Assembly (NCBI RefSeq): GCF_012070565.1
Contig: NZ_JAAQRO010000026.1
Location: forward strand, 32,657 to 96,656
Direction: 5' to 3'
DNA length: 64,000 nucleotides
Source: Anaerosporobacter faecicola
GTDB lineage: Bacteria; Bacillota; Clostridia; Lachnospirales; Lachnospiraceae
Made by a program: the position numbers and the translations under genes
Part shown: in pieces, positions 9,696 through 17,808 of the stretch
Position numbering within the stretch: position 1 is the first letter of the stretch
Layout of the letters: every line of letters begins with the position of its first letter
Notes under the pieces: model-generated
Databases searched by the model: none
The model's input: only the letters and a program-made list of their open reading frames with translations
Told to the model about the DNA's origin: nothing

Positions 9696-10337
9696 ATGCG
9701 TTTAAGAAATGTGAAAGGTGCAAGAGAAAATATTGCAGCTTGTCAGTTTGTTATTCACAATCCAGAAGAGCAAAAAGGAAAGTGGAAGGAAATCTTTAAA
9801 AATGACCATCCGATTCATATAGAAGTAGGCATGGGAAAAGGAAAGTTTATTATTGAACTAGCACAGAAAAATCCAGATATTAATTATATAGGAATTGAGA
9901 AATTCTCTAGTGTTCTAATTCGTGCAATACAAAAGCAGGAAGAACTAGAGATACCAAATCTATACTTTATACGAATGGATGCAGAGAATATAGTAGATGT
10001 TTTTGATGAGGAGGAAGTAGATCAGATTTACTTGAATTTCTCTGACCCATGGCCAAAAGATCGTCATGCAAAGAGAAGACTTACTTCAAAAGAATTCTTT
10101 GGAAGGTATGATCAGATTTTAAGAAAAGATGGTTTTGTTATCTTTAAAACGGATAACAGGGATTTATTCGATTTCTCATTAGAAGAAGTTCCTGTTGCAG
10201 GATGGAAGATAAAGAATTCTACGTATGATCTTCATAATAGCGAATATGTTGAAGGAAATGTAATGACAGAATATGAAGAACGCTTTGTAAGTGAAGGGAA
10301 ACCAATCAATCGATTAGTAGCTTACCGAGAAAGATAA
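9696..10337 (+). CDS. trmB: tRNA (guanine-N7)-methyltransferase
   Basis: 213 aa, full length for TrmB, which methylates G46 in the variable loop of tRNAs using S-adenosylmethionine. The SAM-binding start is HIEVGMGKGKFI (about 46-57), and the catalytic strand NFSDPWPKDRHAKRRLT is the family signature. TGGAGG precedes the ATG by 9 nt. The downstream small ORF and thioredoxin gene run in the same direction. Confidence 0.96.
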   Translation: MRLRNVKGARENIAACQFVIHNPEEQKGKWKEIFKNDHPIHIEVGMGKGKFIIELAQKNPDINYIGIEKFSSVLIRAIQKQEELEIPNLYFIRMDAENIVDVFDEEEVDQIYLNFSDPWPKDRHAKRRLTSKEFFGRYDQILRKDGFVIFKTDNRDLFDFSLEEVPVAGWKIKNSTYDLHNSEYVEGNVMTEYEERFVSEGKPINRLVAYRER

Positions 10338-10431
10338 GGATAGGAAGACCAGGAAAAACTTTTGATCGGATTTATGTGTGAAATGGTGCAAACTGCATAT
10401 AATAGAGGAGAATAAAGTATTAGGTGATCCT

Positions 10432-10572
10432 ATGGGTAAATCATTAAAATCAAATATTGCACGATCGTTAAGTGGAAATGTATCATTAAATAGAAAGTCA
10501 TTGCAACTAAAACGATCGTGGGACGATGTGGATAAGATATTACAGTCCATATCAACAAAAAAGAAAAAATAA
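10432..10572 (+). CDS. Small basic protein of unknown function (46 aa)
   Basis: The frame is open from 10378, but the best start is the ATG at 10432, preceded by TTAGGTGAT; a TATAAT lies at 10398-10403 without a clear -35 box. The product is 46 aa, rich in Lys, Arg, Ser and Leu, ends in five lysines (KKKKK broken only by T upstream), and has no membrane segment. It sits 14 nt before trxA on the same strand, so the two are probably cotranscribed. No family recognised; it may bind nucleic acid, but that is a guess from charge only. Confidence 0.5.
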   Translation: MGKSLKSNIARSLSGNVSLNRKSLQLKRSWDDVDKILQSISTKKKK

Positions 10573-10586
10573 TTGGAGGTAGAAAA

Positions 10587-10904
10587 ATGGCATTTTTATT
10601 TACAGACGAAAATTTTGAAAAAGAAGCTCTAAAGTGTGAACAATTAGTATTGGTTGATTTCTATGCAGACTGGTGCGGACCATGTAAGATGATGGCTCCA
10701 ATCGTTGAAGAGTTAGCAGAGGATTTCAAAGACAGTGCGAAGATTGGAAAACTTAATGTTGATAATTCACCTGCAACAGCAGCAAAGTACAAAGTAATGA
10801 GTATTCCAACAATGTTATTGATTAAGAATGGTGAAGTGGTTGATACGGTAGTTGGTGCAATATCAAAAGCACAATTACAAGAAAAAATTGAAGCAAATAA
10901 ATAA
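10587..10904 (+). CDS. trxA: Thioredoxin
   Basis: 105 aa, the canonical length. The redox motif WCGPC appears near residue 30 and the conserved cis-proline in SIPTMLL near 76. It reduces disulfides in cytoplasmic proteins, recycled by a thioredoxin reductase not present here. TTGGAGG lies 9 nt upstream of the ATG, and a strong terminator follows. It is preceded closely by the 46-aa basic protein gene. Confidence 0.97.
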   Translation: MAFLFTDENFEKEALKCEQLVLVDFYADWCGPCKMMAPIVEELAEDFKDSAKIGKLNVDNSPATAAKYKVMSIPTMLLIKNGEVVDTVVGAISKAQLQEKIEANK

Positions 10905-10924
10905 GAAGCATATATAAGAAATGT

Positions 10925-10989
10925 AACACGTTTCCTTTTTAAGAGTTCTACGATATTGTAGCTTAATGAAAAGGAAACGTGTTTTTTTA
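10925..10989 (+). terminator. Terminator after trxA
   Basis: Arms AACACGTTTCCTTTT and AAAAGGAAACGTGTT flank a loop of about 30 nt, followed by a run of seven T. A second short hairpin (AGTGTAC / GTACACT, 11003-11019) followed by six T is a likely back-up terminator. Confidence 0.85.
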
Positions 10990-11030
10990 TTATTAACGCG
11001 AGAGTGTACGAAGTACACTTTTTTCTAATT

Positions 11031-11072
11031 TAAAATGCACACATACATGAATAACAGTAGGTGTGCATTATT
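11031..11072 (-). terminator. Terminator of the AI-2E permease gene
   Basis: Inverted repeat AATGCACAC (11034-11042) and GTGTGCATT (11061-11069) just past the stop codon of the minus-strand gene, followed by T-rich sequence in that direction. Confidence 0.65.
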
Positions 11073-11078
11073 ATAAGA

Positions 11079-12320
11079 CTAAGGTTCTTCTGGTACAGAG
11101 ATTTTTCTCTTTTCTAGTCGGGCATTAATTGCTTTATCAAGCAAGTGTGCAATAACTGCAGTAATTGGTACACCGAGGAACATTCCAAGGACACCCCAAC
11201 ATGCTCCACCTACAGTGATTCCAAAGATAACCCAGAGTGGTTTCAAACCAGTGGACTCGCCAAGAATTTTAGGTCCAAGATATAAACCGTCAAATTGTTG
11301 TAAAACAAGGATCATAATAGCAAATATAATTGCTTTTAGAGGGCTAATGGCTAAAAAGATCAATACGCCAGGTACTGCCCCTATAAATGGACCAAAATAA
11401 GGAATCATATTGGTGATTCCAACGATTACACTTAATAATATAGCATAATCCAAACGTAAAATACGCATCAATATATAACATAGAATTCCAATAATAAGGG
11501 AATCAATTGTTTTACCAACGATAAAACGATTAAATATAGAGTTGCATTCTTTCACATTATCAAATATTTTGTTTGCTTTCGTAACAGGAATAAAAGAATA
11601 GACAATACGTTTTGTATTTCTTTTTAAGGCTGACTTATCAGATAGCATATAACAAGATATTACAATGGAAAGCAATATGTTAATTATTACACGAATTATG
11701 GATACGGATATACTAATCAATGTTGGGAATATATTGGAGAGTAGATTTGTACCATAACTAATAATTTCTGGCAATGCATTGTTAATCTTGGTTTCCACAA
11801 CGCCAAAATCAATATAAGGAAATGTCTCTTCCAAGTTCTGAAGGTAGTAGAGTGCCTTTTCGGAGATATTTGTAACAGTTCCATTAAGCTCAGTTACCGT
11901 ATTGATCAATTCAGGTATAATATAGATCAGGGAAATTGCAATCAATCCTATAACAATTAGATAGGATAGCAGAATAGATAATATCTTTCGCAGCTTTACT
12001 CCTTTGATCTTTAAAACATTTTTTAAGAATTTCTGATCAAGTGATAAGACAATTGGGTTCAGAATATAAGCAATAAAAAATGCAGTAATAAATGGAGATA
12101 AAACAGAAAAAATTGTTTGCACTGCTGAAACGGTATAGGAAAAGTTAACAATGATACTAACAATAATCGTACCAATGGCGATGACAGCCAATGCGTAGAT
12201 GCTTATGATAAAATATTTCCGATTCGTTTCGAATTTATGGGAATGTGCATCATCCTTAGGGGACTCTGTAACGGGGGAATCAATTTGTGTTTGCTCTTGT
12301 AATTTTGTTTCTTGTTCCAT
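11079..12320 (-). CDS. AI-2E family membrane permease
   Basis: 413 aa with about eight hydrophobic segments, the usual architecture of the AI-2E (PerM/YtvI/TqsA) family. The C-terminal half contains the family block PYFGPFIGAVPG, then LYLGPKILGESTGLKPLWV and GVLGMFLGVP. The N-terminal 30 residues are hydrophilic and acidic. Family members export varied substrates including autoinducer-2 or Na+/H+; the substrate here cannot be told. Stand-alone gene, convergent with trxA; an AGGAGG-like site precedes the ATG. Confidence 0.9.
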   Translation of the reverse strand: MEQETKLQEQTQIDSPVTESPKDDAHSHKFETNRKYFIISIYALAVIAIGTIIVSIIVNFSYTVSAVQTIFSVLSPFITAFFIAYILNPIVLSLDQKFLKNVLKIKGVKLRKILSILLSYLIVIGLIAISLIYIIPELINTVTELNGTVTNISEKALYYLQNLEETFPYIDFGVVETKINNALPEIISYGTNLLSNIFPTLISISVSIIRVIINILLSIVISCYMLSDKSALKRNTKRIVYSFIPVTKANKIFDNVKECNSIFNRFIVGKTIDSLIIGILCYILMRILRLDYAILLSVIVGITNMIPYFGPFIGAVPGVLIFLAISPLKAIIFAIMILVLQQFDGLYLGPKILGESTGLKPLWVIFGITVGGACWGVLGMFLGVPITAVIAHLLDKAINARLEKRKISVPEEP

Positions 12321-12490
12321 GGCTTTCCTCCTCTTGTCTTATAGTGTATTCTTATTTTTAGTATAAAGGTAAAAATAGAGAATGGCAATAGAAAACGCCT
12401 TGAATAATTAGCAGATATTAGAAATAAATCGTTTATATTGTTGGAATAATTACAAATATAATAAATTTTAAAAAAAAATAAAAAAAGTAC

Positions 12491-12519
12491 TTGCATTTTG
12501 TGTATGCTTCATATATAAT
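12491..12519 (+). promoter_or_regulatory. Promoter of tRNA-Lys
   Basis: TTGCAT (12491-12496), a 17-bp spacer and TATAAT (12514-12519), 20 bp before the tRNA. Confidence 0.8.
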
Positions 12520-12539
12520 AAATCTTGCGTTAAGGCAAT

Positions 12540-12612
12540 GCGCTAATAGCTCAGCTGGTAGAGCACCTGACTCTTAATCAGGGTGTCCAGGGTTCGAACC
12601 CCTGTTGGCGCA
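12540..12612 (+). tRNA. tRNA-Lys (CTT)
   Basis: 73 nt with acceptor arms GCGCTAA and TTGGCGC, a D arm with AGCTCAGCTGGTAGAGC, anticodon stem CCTGA/TCAGG with loop CTCTTAA (anticodon CTT at 12573-12575), and T arm with GGTTCGAACC. The 3' CCA is not encoded. It has its own promoter and terminator, so it is a single-gene unit reading the AAG codon. Confidence 0.97.
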
Positions 12613-12618
12613 TTATAA

Positions 12619-12665
12619 AGTACCGATTTTGAAGACGAAGGAGCTTCGGGGTTGGTGCTTTTTTT
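12619..12665 (+). terminator. Terminator of tRNA-Lys
   Basis: AGTACC (12619-12624) pairs with GGTGCT (12654-12659), with an inner GAAG/CTTC stem, followed by seven T. Confidence 0.8.
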
Positions 12666-12764
12666 GTGCGCTTTTTTGCGTTACAGGAAAGTAGTTCTGC
12701 ATTAATGTGATAAAGAAATCTAGTTAATTTACTGTATTCATTTACATTACAAAGAAAATCAATT

Positions 12765-12792
12765 TTGTCTATCTTCTTAGTCTATGTATAGT
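12765..12792 (+). promoter_or_regulatory. Predicted promoter of the 2-hydroxyacid dehydrogenase gene
   Basis: TTGTCT (12765-12770), 16 bp, TATAGT (12787-12792). It would give a leader of about 205 nt that is purine-rich and contains the pentanucleotide repeat. Between the tRNA terminator and this promoter nothing else is recognised. Confidence 0.5.
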
Positions 12793-12950
12793 AAAGAATA
12801 TGCAACTGGTTATACTAAGACAAAGAGAAAGCAGAACTATAAGATTGATGATATCTTTTAAAGAAATGCAAGTTTTAGATAAGAAAATAAGGAAACAGAA
12901 TAAGGAAGTAAATTATAGTAAGGATAATAAGAAAGTAAAACATAATAAGG

Positions 12951-12984
12951 AAATAAAATAAAATAAAATAAAATAAAATAAAAT
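12951..12984 (+). repeat. Pentanucleotide microsatellite (AAATA)n
   Basis: Nearly seven uninterrupted AAATA units (34 bp) ending 22 bp before the start codon of the dehydrogenase gene, just ahead of its ribosome site. The tract is preceded by further imperfect A/G-rich repeats. Tracts like this can change length by slippage. Confidence 0.9.
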
Positions 12985-13006
12985 GGGAACAAGAAAGGAA
13001 AAAAAT

Positions 13007-13963
13007 ATGGCAATTAATAAAAGTAAAATAGCAATCATAGGATGTGGATTTGTAGGATCAACAACGGCATTTAGTCTGTTAACACAAGGGGTTTGTGATG
13101 AAATTGTACTAATTGACATTAATAGAGAAAAAGCATATGGTGAGGTAATGGACTTAAAAAACTCCATAGAGTATCTTAATCGTAATACAAAGGTTGTAGT
13201 AGGAACATATGAGGACTGTAAGGATGCAGATATTGTTGTTATTACTGCTAGTGCACCAATGCTAGAAAACCAGGAAAGGTCTCGTCTAGGTATGTTAGAG
13301 TCCTCAGCAAGGATTGTTAAAAGTATTGTAGAGCCAATTATGGCAAGCGGGTTCCAAGGACATTTTATTGTCATATCCAACCCTGTAGATATTATGGCGT
13401 ATTATGTGTATCAGTTATCTGGTCTGCCAAAAAATCAGGTAATTGGAACGGGTACCTCCTTAGATTCTGCCAGATTAAAAAACTTTATTGCTGATCTGGT
13501 ACATGTAGATCCAAGAAGCGTGTATGCCTATACAATGGGAGAACATGGCGACTCTCAGATGGTTCCATGGTCATGCGTTACGGTAGGGGGTAAGGCATTT
13601 TATGACATTATTGAAGACAATAAAGAACTGGTTGGTGATGTTAATTTAGATGAGTTAGTCTTAGAAACAACGAAAGCTGGTTGGGAGATCCTTCATAGGA
13701 AAGGGACTACGTATTATGGAATAGCAACCTCAACGGTGGGAATTATTAAGGCAATTTTAAATGATGAAAATTCAATCATTCCTGTATCTACATTATTGGA
13801 AGGGGAATATGGACAGGAAGGAATCTTCTGTGGAGTGCCTGCAATATTAAATCGTTCAGGGGTAGCAGATGTACTGGAAATTCATATGCAGGATGAGGAA
13901 ATGGAAAAATTCCAGAAATCAGCAGATATTATTCGAGAGTATTGCAATAAGCTGTCATTTTAA
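13007..13963 (+). CDS. ldh: L-lactate / 2-hydroxyacid dehydrogenase
   Basis: 318 aa, the LDH/MDH superfamily. The Rossmann motif GCGFVGS (about 12-18), the NAD-ribose aspartate in LIDIN, SNPVD, the DSARL arginine and the catalytic histidine in GEHGDSQ are all present. The enzyme interconverts a 2-oxoacid and an L-2-hydroxyacid with NAD(H). Its substrate loop reads LENQERSRLG rather than the usual NQKPGETRL, so the residue corresponding to Gln102 of classical LDH is not glutamine. Substrate could therefore be lactate or a bulkier hydroxyacid such as 2-hydroxyisocaproate. AAAGGA precedes the ATG at 13007; an upstream in-frame ATG at 12983 falls within the microsatellite and lacks a ribosome site. 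Confidence 0.85.
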   Translation: MAINKSKIAIIGCGFVGSTTAFSLLTQGVCDEIVLIDINREKAYGEVMDLKNSIEYLNRNTKVVVGTYEDCKDADIVVITASAPMLENQERSRLGMLESSARIVKSIVEPIMASGFQGHFIVISNPVDIMAYYVYQLSGLPKNQVIGTGTSLDSARLKNFIADLVHVDPRSVYAYTMGEHGDSQMVPWSCVTVGGKAFYDIIEDNKELVGDVNLDELVLETTKAGWEILHRKGTTYYGIATSTVGIIKAILNDENSIIPVSTLLEGEYGQEGIFCGVPAILNRSGVADVLEIHMQDEEMEKFQKSADIIREYCNKLSF

Positions 13964-13982
13964 TACACCCAAAAATATGTTC

Positions 13983-14011
13983 TTGTTTTTTTATCACATT
14001 TCCAGTATAAT
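13983..14011 (+). promoter_or_regulatory. Promoter of the FokI-like R-M operon
   Basis: TTGTTT (13983-13988), a 17-bp spacer and a perfect TATAAT (14006-14011), placing the transcription start near 14018. Confidence 0.7.
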
Positions 14012-14019
14012 AACAGCAA

Positions 14020-14034
14020 GGATGTTTTGGGATG
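14020..14034 (+). promoter_or_regulatory. Two GGATG sites at the R-M operon's start region
   Basis: GGATG occurs at 14020-14024 and again at 14030-14034, one helical turn apart, right after the predicted transcription start and before the GGAGG ribosome site. GGATG is the recognition sequence of FokI and its close relatives, so the methylase encoded just downstream may modify its own promoter-leader. The sites are seen directly; the regulatory role is inference. Confidence 0.5.
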
Positions 14035-14047
14035 TGGAGGAAGAGAC

Positions 14048-16054
14048 GTGAGATATATTGGAAGTAAAGCTACATTATTAGATGAAATTGATAAAATGAT
14101 TGGAAAACACACAACAGGAAACGAAACGACTTTCTGTGATATATTTGCAGGTACGGGTATTGTTGCACGTTATTTTAAGTCTAGGTATGCGGTTACATCC
14201 AATGATATGTTACATTTCTCTTATGTTATGCAAAAAGCTACCATAGAGAATAATCTTGCTCCTGATTTTACAAAACTACATGAGATGGACATAAAAGACC
14301 CTATTGCGTATTTGGAAGAGGCGGAGATTTCTAATGTAACATATGAGGATGATACGTATTTTATTGCAAAACATTATTCACCCCATGATGATTGCCAAAG
14401 AATGTACTTAACAAATTCCAATGCGCTTCGAATTGATTTTATTAGAAATACCATCGAGAAATGGCATCGGGAAGAATTAATTAACGACAATACCTATTAT
14501 TATCTGCTGGCAAGTCTATTGGAAGGGGTTCCATACGTTTCGAATATTACAGGTACTTATGGTGCCTATCTAAAAGAGTGGGATAATCGAGCATATAAGA
14601 AGTTTGAGATGATTCGTCTAGAAGTTGTGAATAATGAACGTGAGAATCATAGTTATAATGAGGATGCATTGGAACTAATTCAAAAAGTAGAAGGAGATAT
14701 CCTTTATATTGATCCTCCATATAATGCAAGACAGTATGCACCCAATTATCATTTGTTAGAAACCATATCAAAGTATGACTATCCAGAGATTCAAGGGGTT
14801 ACAGGTATTCGCCCTTATGAGGATATGAAATCACCGTTTTGTATGAAGGCAAAGGTTGAAGAGGCTTTTGATCAACTAATCAAACAGGCAAAGTTTACGC
14901 ATATTATTATGAGTTATAGCAGTGATGGATTAATGAATGAATATCAGATTGAGACCATATTGAAACGATATGGTGATCCAAAGACATATCAATTAAAGAA
15001 AATTCCATATCGAAAATATAAGGGAAAATTAAATTCAAAAGGGCGTACCTTATATGAATATTTATTTTATATACAGAAGCCTGAATTTGGTGTTAATCAA
15101 GGTACAGAACAGAACATAGATCAAAGAGAACAATCTCGCTTTAGTAAACAGGCAATTTTAAATAGCGGTAAATACATTAAAAGTCCGTTGAATTATATTG
15201 GAGGAAAGTATAAATTATTGCCTCAGATTTTACCACTATTTCCGGAAGAGATTCATACATTTGTTGATTTATTTTGTGGTGGTTGCAATGTAAGTGTCAA
15301 TGTACAGGCAGAACAAATCTTGTGTAACGATATTAATGGGAAAATCATAGAGCTTTATAAAACATTTAAGAAGATGCCTATTAATAAAATTATTGGACAA
15401 ATTGAAGAAAATATTGAAAAGTACGGATTGTCAAAACAAAATGAAGAAGGATTTAAGCAGTTTCGTGATTACTATAACCAGACAGGAAATCCGATCGATC
15501 TGTATACACTAACCTGTTACTCATTTAATTATCAATTCCGTTTTAATAATAACCTTGAGTATAATAATCCATTTGGAAGAAATCGTAGTCAATTCTCTGA
15601 TAATATGAGAAAAAATCTATACCTATTTGTGGATCGCTTACAGTCTTCCAAAATTACTTTTAGTAGCAAAGATTTCACAAAAGTTTCCTTGCGGAATCTT
15701 TCAGAAGGGGACTTCATCTATTGTGATCCTCCTTACTATATTACCACAGGAACTTACAATGATGGTAACAGAGGGTTTAAAGATTGGAAAGAAGCGCAAG
15801 AACGTGCCTTGTATCGTTATCTGGATCGTGCAGATAAGAAAGGGATTAAATTTGCTGTTTCAAATGTCATGGAACATAAAGGAAGGCATAATGATATATT
15901 AGAAGCGTGGAGTAAAAAGTATGAGGTGACAGATCTGAACTTTAACTATTCCAATGCAAGTTATAACACAAGCAGAGGTTGCAGCAGGGAAGTTCTGATC
16001 ACAAATTACAAAGTGGCTGATGGTAGTAAGATAAAGGAGACCAAGCAAGTATGA
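14048..16054 (+). CDS. Two-domain DNA adenine methyltransferase, M.FokI-like
   Basis: 668 aa from a GTG at 14048, 7 nt after GGAGG (a TTG at 14027 is the longer alternative). Two complete D12-type N6-adenine methyltransferase domains are fused: domain 1 with YIGSK, DIFAGTG and DPPY (Asp about 222); domain 2 (from about residue 380) with NYIGGK, DLFCGG and a second DPPY (about 560). M.FokI has the same plan, each half methylating the adenine of one strand of the asymmetric site GGATG/CATCC. The stop overlaps the nuclease start as ATGA. Protects host DNA from the next gene's product. Specificity is inferred from the neighbour, not read from this protein. Confidence 0.93.
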   Translation: MRYIGSKATLLDEIDKMIGKHTTGNETTFCDIFAGTGIVARYFKSRYAVTSNDMLHFSYVMQKATIENNLAPDFTKLHEMDIKDPIAYLEEAEISNVTYEDDTYFIAKHYSPHDDCQRMYLTNSNALRIDFIRNTIEKWHREELINDNTYYYLLASLLEGVPYVSNITGTYGAYLKEWDNRAYKKFEMIRLEVVNNERENHSYNEDALELIQKVEGDILYIDPPYNARQYAPNYHLLETISKYDYPEIQGVTGIRPYEDMKSPFCMKAKVEEAFDQLIKQAKFTHIIMSYSSDGLMNEYQIETILKRYGDPKTYQLKKIPYRKYKGKLNSKGRTLYEYLFYIQKPEFGVNQGTEQNIDQREQSRFSKQAILNSGKYIKSPLNYIGGKYKLLPQILPLFPEEIHTFVDLFCGGCNVSVNVQAEQILCNDINGKIIELYKTFKKMPINKIIGQIEENIEKYGLSKQNEEGFKQFRDYYNQTGNPIDLYTLTCYSFNYQFRFNNNLEYNNPFGRNRSQFSDNMRKNLYLFVDRLQSSKITFSSKDFTKVSLRNLSEGDFIYCDPPYYITTGTYNDGNRGFKDWKEAQERALYRYLDRADKKGIKFAVSNVMEHKGRHNDILEAWSKKYEVTDLNFNYSNASYNTSRGCSREVLITNYKVADGSKIKETKQV

Positions 16055-17793
16055 TTACAATATGGCCGGTAGAGACTACTAATTTTCGTGCATTTGGCTG
16101 GGTACAAGATCCAAGTAATTTAAGAAGTTTATGTAATGTAACAGCTATATTTGATGAAAACTCGCCAATGCATAAGAAATTGGTTCAAACGATTCTTCCT
16201 CAATTGGTGGAAGAAAGAGATGGAAGAGACGACTTAATTCAGGCGTTACAAGCTAGACCTTTACGAATTCCGTATAGTAAGCTTGTAGGAACCGCATTTA
16301 AGCCAAGAAAAGACTCGCGGTGTAATGGAATTGTACAAGCAACAGTAAAAGGGCAAATACGACCATTTATCGGCGAGTGGCAAGCAGATAATTTTGTACG
16401 GTGGGCATATGCTTTTCATTTTATTCAATATAATTATGAGGATGACACATTCACAATAACAGAGGAGGGAAGAGAGTTAGTAGAAGCATGGGAAGGAAAT
16501 GATGCGCTATCGCCAAAAGAGATATCGATCTTAACAAAAGCGATTTTGGCATACCCTCCTGCGGTAAGAATACTAACACTTTTAGCAAAAGAGGATGCAC
16601 ATTTAACAAAGTTTGAACTTGGTAAACAACTTGGTTTTATTGGAGAGAATGGATTTACCAGTTTGCCACAAAGTGTACTCCTTCGATCCTTGGCTATTAC
16701 AGAAGATCCAACGGAATGTAGTAAGATGAAAGCGGATTGGGAAGGGTCTAGTGACAAATATGCTCGTATGATAGCAAAATGGTTATCAAAGCTTGGGCTT
16801 GTTGAAATGGTATCCAAGACCTTTGATGTATCTATTCAAGGGAAAATAAATCAAGTTACGATTGGCCAGGCATATCAGATTACAACGAAAGGGTATATGG
16901 CACTAAACCACATACAAGGAAAAAGCTCCTATAAAAAATTGGGTAAGAATATATGTTTTGAGATGTTAGCAACAAAAGCTGGTGACCGGGAGTATTTGCG
17001 TTCAAGAAGAGCGTATCTGCTCAAATTCTTATCAGAAGCCAAAAGTACGATAACATTAGAGGAATTAGTTAATAAGATTAATGCAAGTGGAATATCCTGT
17101 GAAGGAAGTAGTATTGAGGATGATATCAATGGTTTAATTAACATTGGTCTTCAGATTACAAAGGAACAAAGCGGATACTGCCTTCAGGATTGCTTAAGTG
17201 ATTTTATTATACCTACTGCCAGGTTAGAGGGCAGATCAGAGCTGGAATATAAGAAGGAAGAGGTACGTCATCAATTAACACATCTATCCCATGAATACCT
17301 AGGGTTATTAGACCTCGCTTATGATAGTAAACAAAATCGCTTGTTTGAGTTAAAGACGATGCAGCTACTTACAGAAGAGTGTGATTTTGAGGGATTACAT
17401 CTGGGAGGAAGCAGAAAACCAGATGGGATTGCCTACTCGGAGAGCTATGGTATAATCATAGATACGAAGGCGTACTCTGGTGGATACTCATTACCAATAT
17501 CACAGGCAGATGAAATGGAACGCTATATTGGAGAGAATCAAACAAGGGATCCAAAGGTAAACCCCAATGAGTGGTGGAAGAATTTTTCGGACACAACACA
17601 GGAATTTTATTTTATGTTTGTGGCAGGGCATTTTAAAGGAAAATATCAAGATCAAATAGAGCGGATTAGCTGTAATAAAAGTGTAAAAGGTGCTGCGGTC
17701 TCTATAGAACAGTTGTTATTGACGGTTAATGCCTATAAGGCAGGAAAGTTAGATCATGAAGGTATTAAAAAAGCGCTGTTTGAGAGTGTGTAA
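16051..17793 (+). CDS. FokI-family type IIS restriction endonuclease
   Basis: 580 aa, close to the 579-583 aa of FokI and alignable by eye along its length. The N-terminal recognition half has FGWVQDP, LVGT, the tryptophan in GEWQADNFVRWA, GFTSLP and WEGSSDKYARMI. The C-terminal PD-(D/E)xK nuclease has GGSRKPDG (Asp458) and IIDTK (Asp471, Lys473), matching the FokI catalytic triad Asp450, Asp467, Lys469. Of DNA-contacting residues known for FokI (from memory), Gln12, Arg79, Trp105, Glu220 and Lys225 have matches here (Q19, R86, W110, E231, K236), while Asn13 is Asp and Asn217 is Ala. It probably recognises GGATG or a close variant and cuts outside it. AAGGAG lies inside the methylase end. Confidence 0.95.
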   Translation: MITIWPVETTNFRAFGWVQDPSNLRSLCNVTAIFDENSPMHKKLVQTILPQLVEERDGRDDLIQALQARPLRIPYSKLVGTAFKPRKDSRCNGIVQATVKGQIRPFIGEWQADNFVRWAYAFHFIQYNYEDDTFTITEEGRELVEAWEGNDALSPKEISILTKAILAYPPAVRILTLLAKEDAHLTKFELGKQLGFIGENGFTSLPQSVLLRSLAITEDPTECSKMKADWEGSSDKYARMIAKWLSKLGLVEMVSKTFDVSIQGKINQVTIGQAYQITTKGYMALNHIQGKSSYKKLGKNICFEMLATKAGDREYLRSRRAYLLKFLSEAKSTITLEELVNKINASGISCEGSSIEDDINGLINIGLQITKEQSGYCLQDCLSDFIIPTARLEGRSELEYKKEEVRHQLTHLSHEYLGLLDLAYDSKQNRLFELKTMQLLTEECDFEGLHLGGSRKPDGIAYSESYGIIIDTKAYSGGYSLPISQADEMERYIGENQTRDPKVNPNEWWKNFSDTTQEFYFMFVAGHFKGKYQDQIERISCNKSVKGAAVSIEQLLLTVNAYKAGKLDHEGIKKALFESV

Positions 17794-17808
17794 TAGAAAG
17801 GAATCCAT

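Noticed and set aside
12913..13380. 155-aa minus-strand frame opposite the dehydrogenase gene
   Set aside because: Its beginning mirrors conserved LDH sequence and its tail translates the AAATA microsatellite; no ribosome site.
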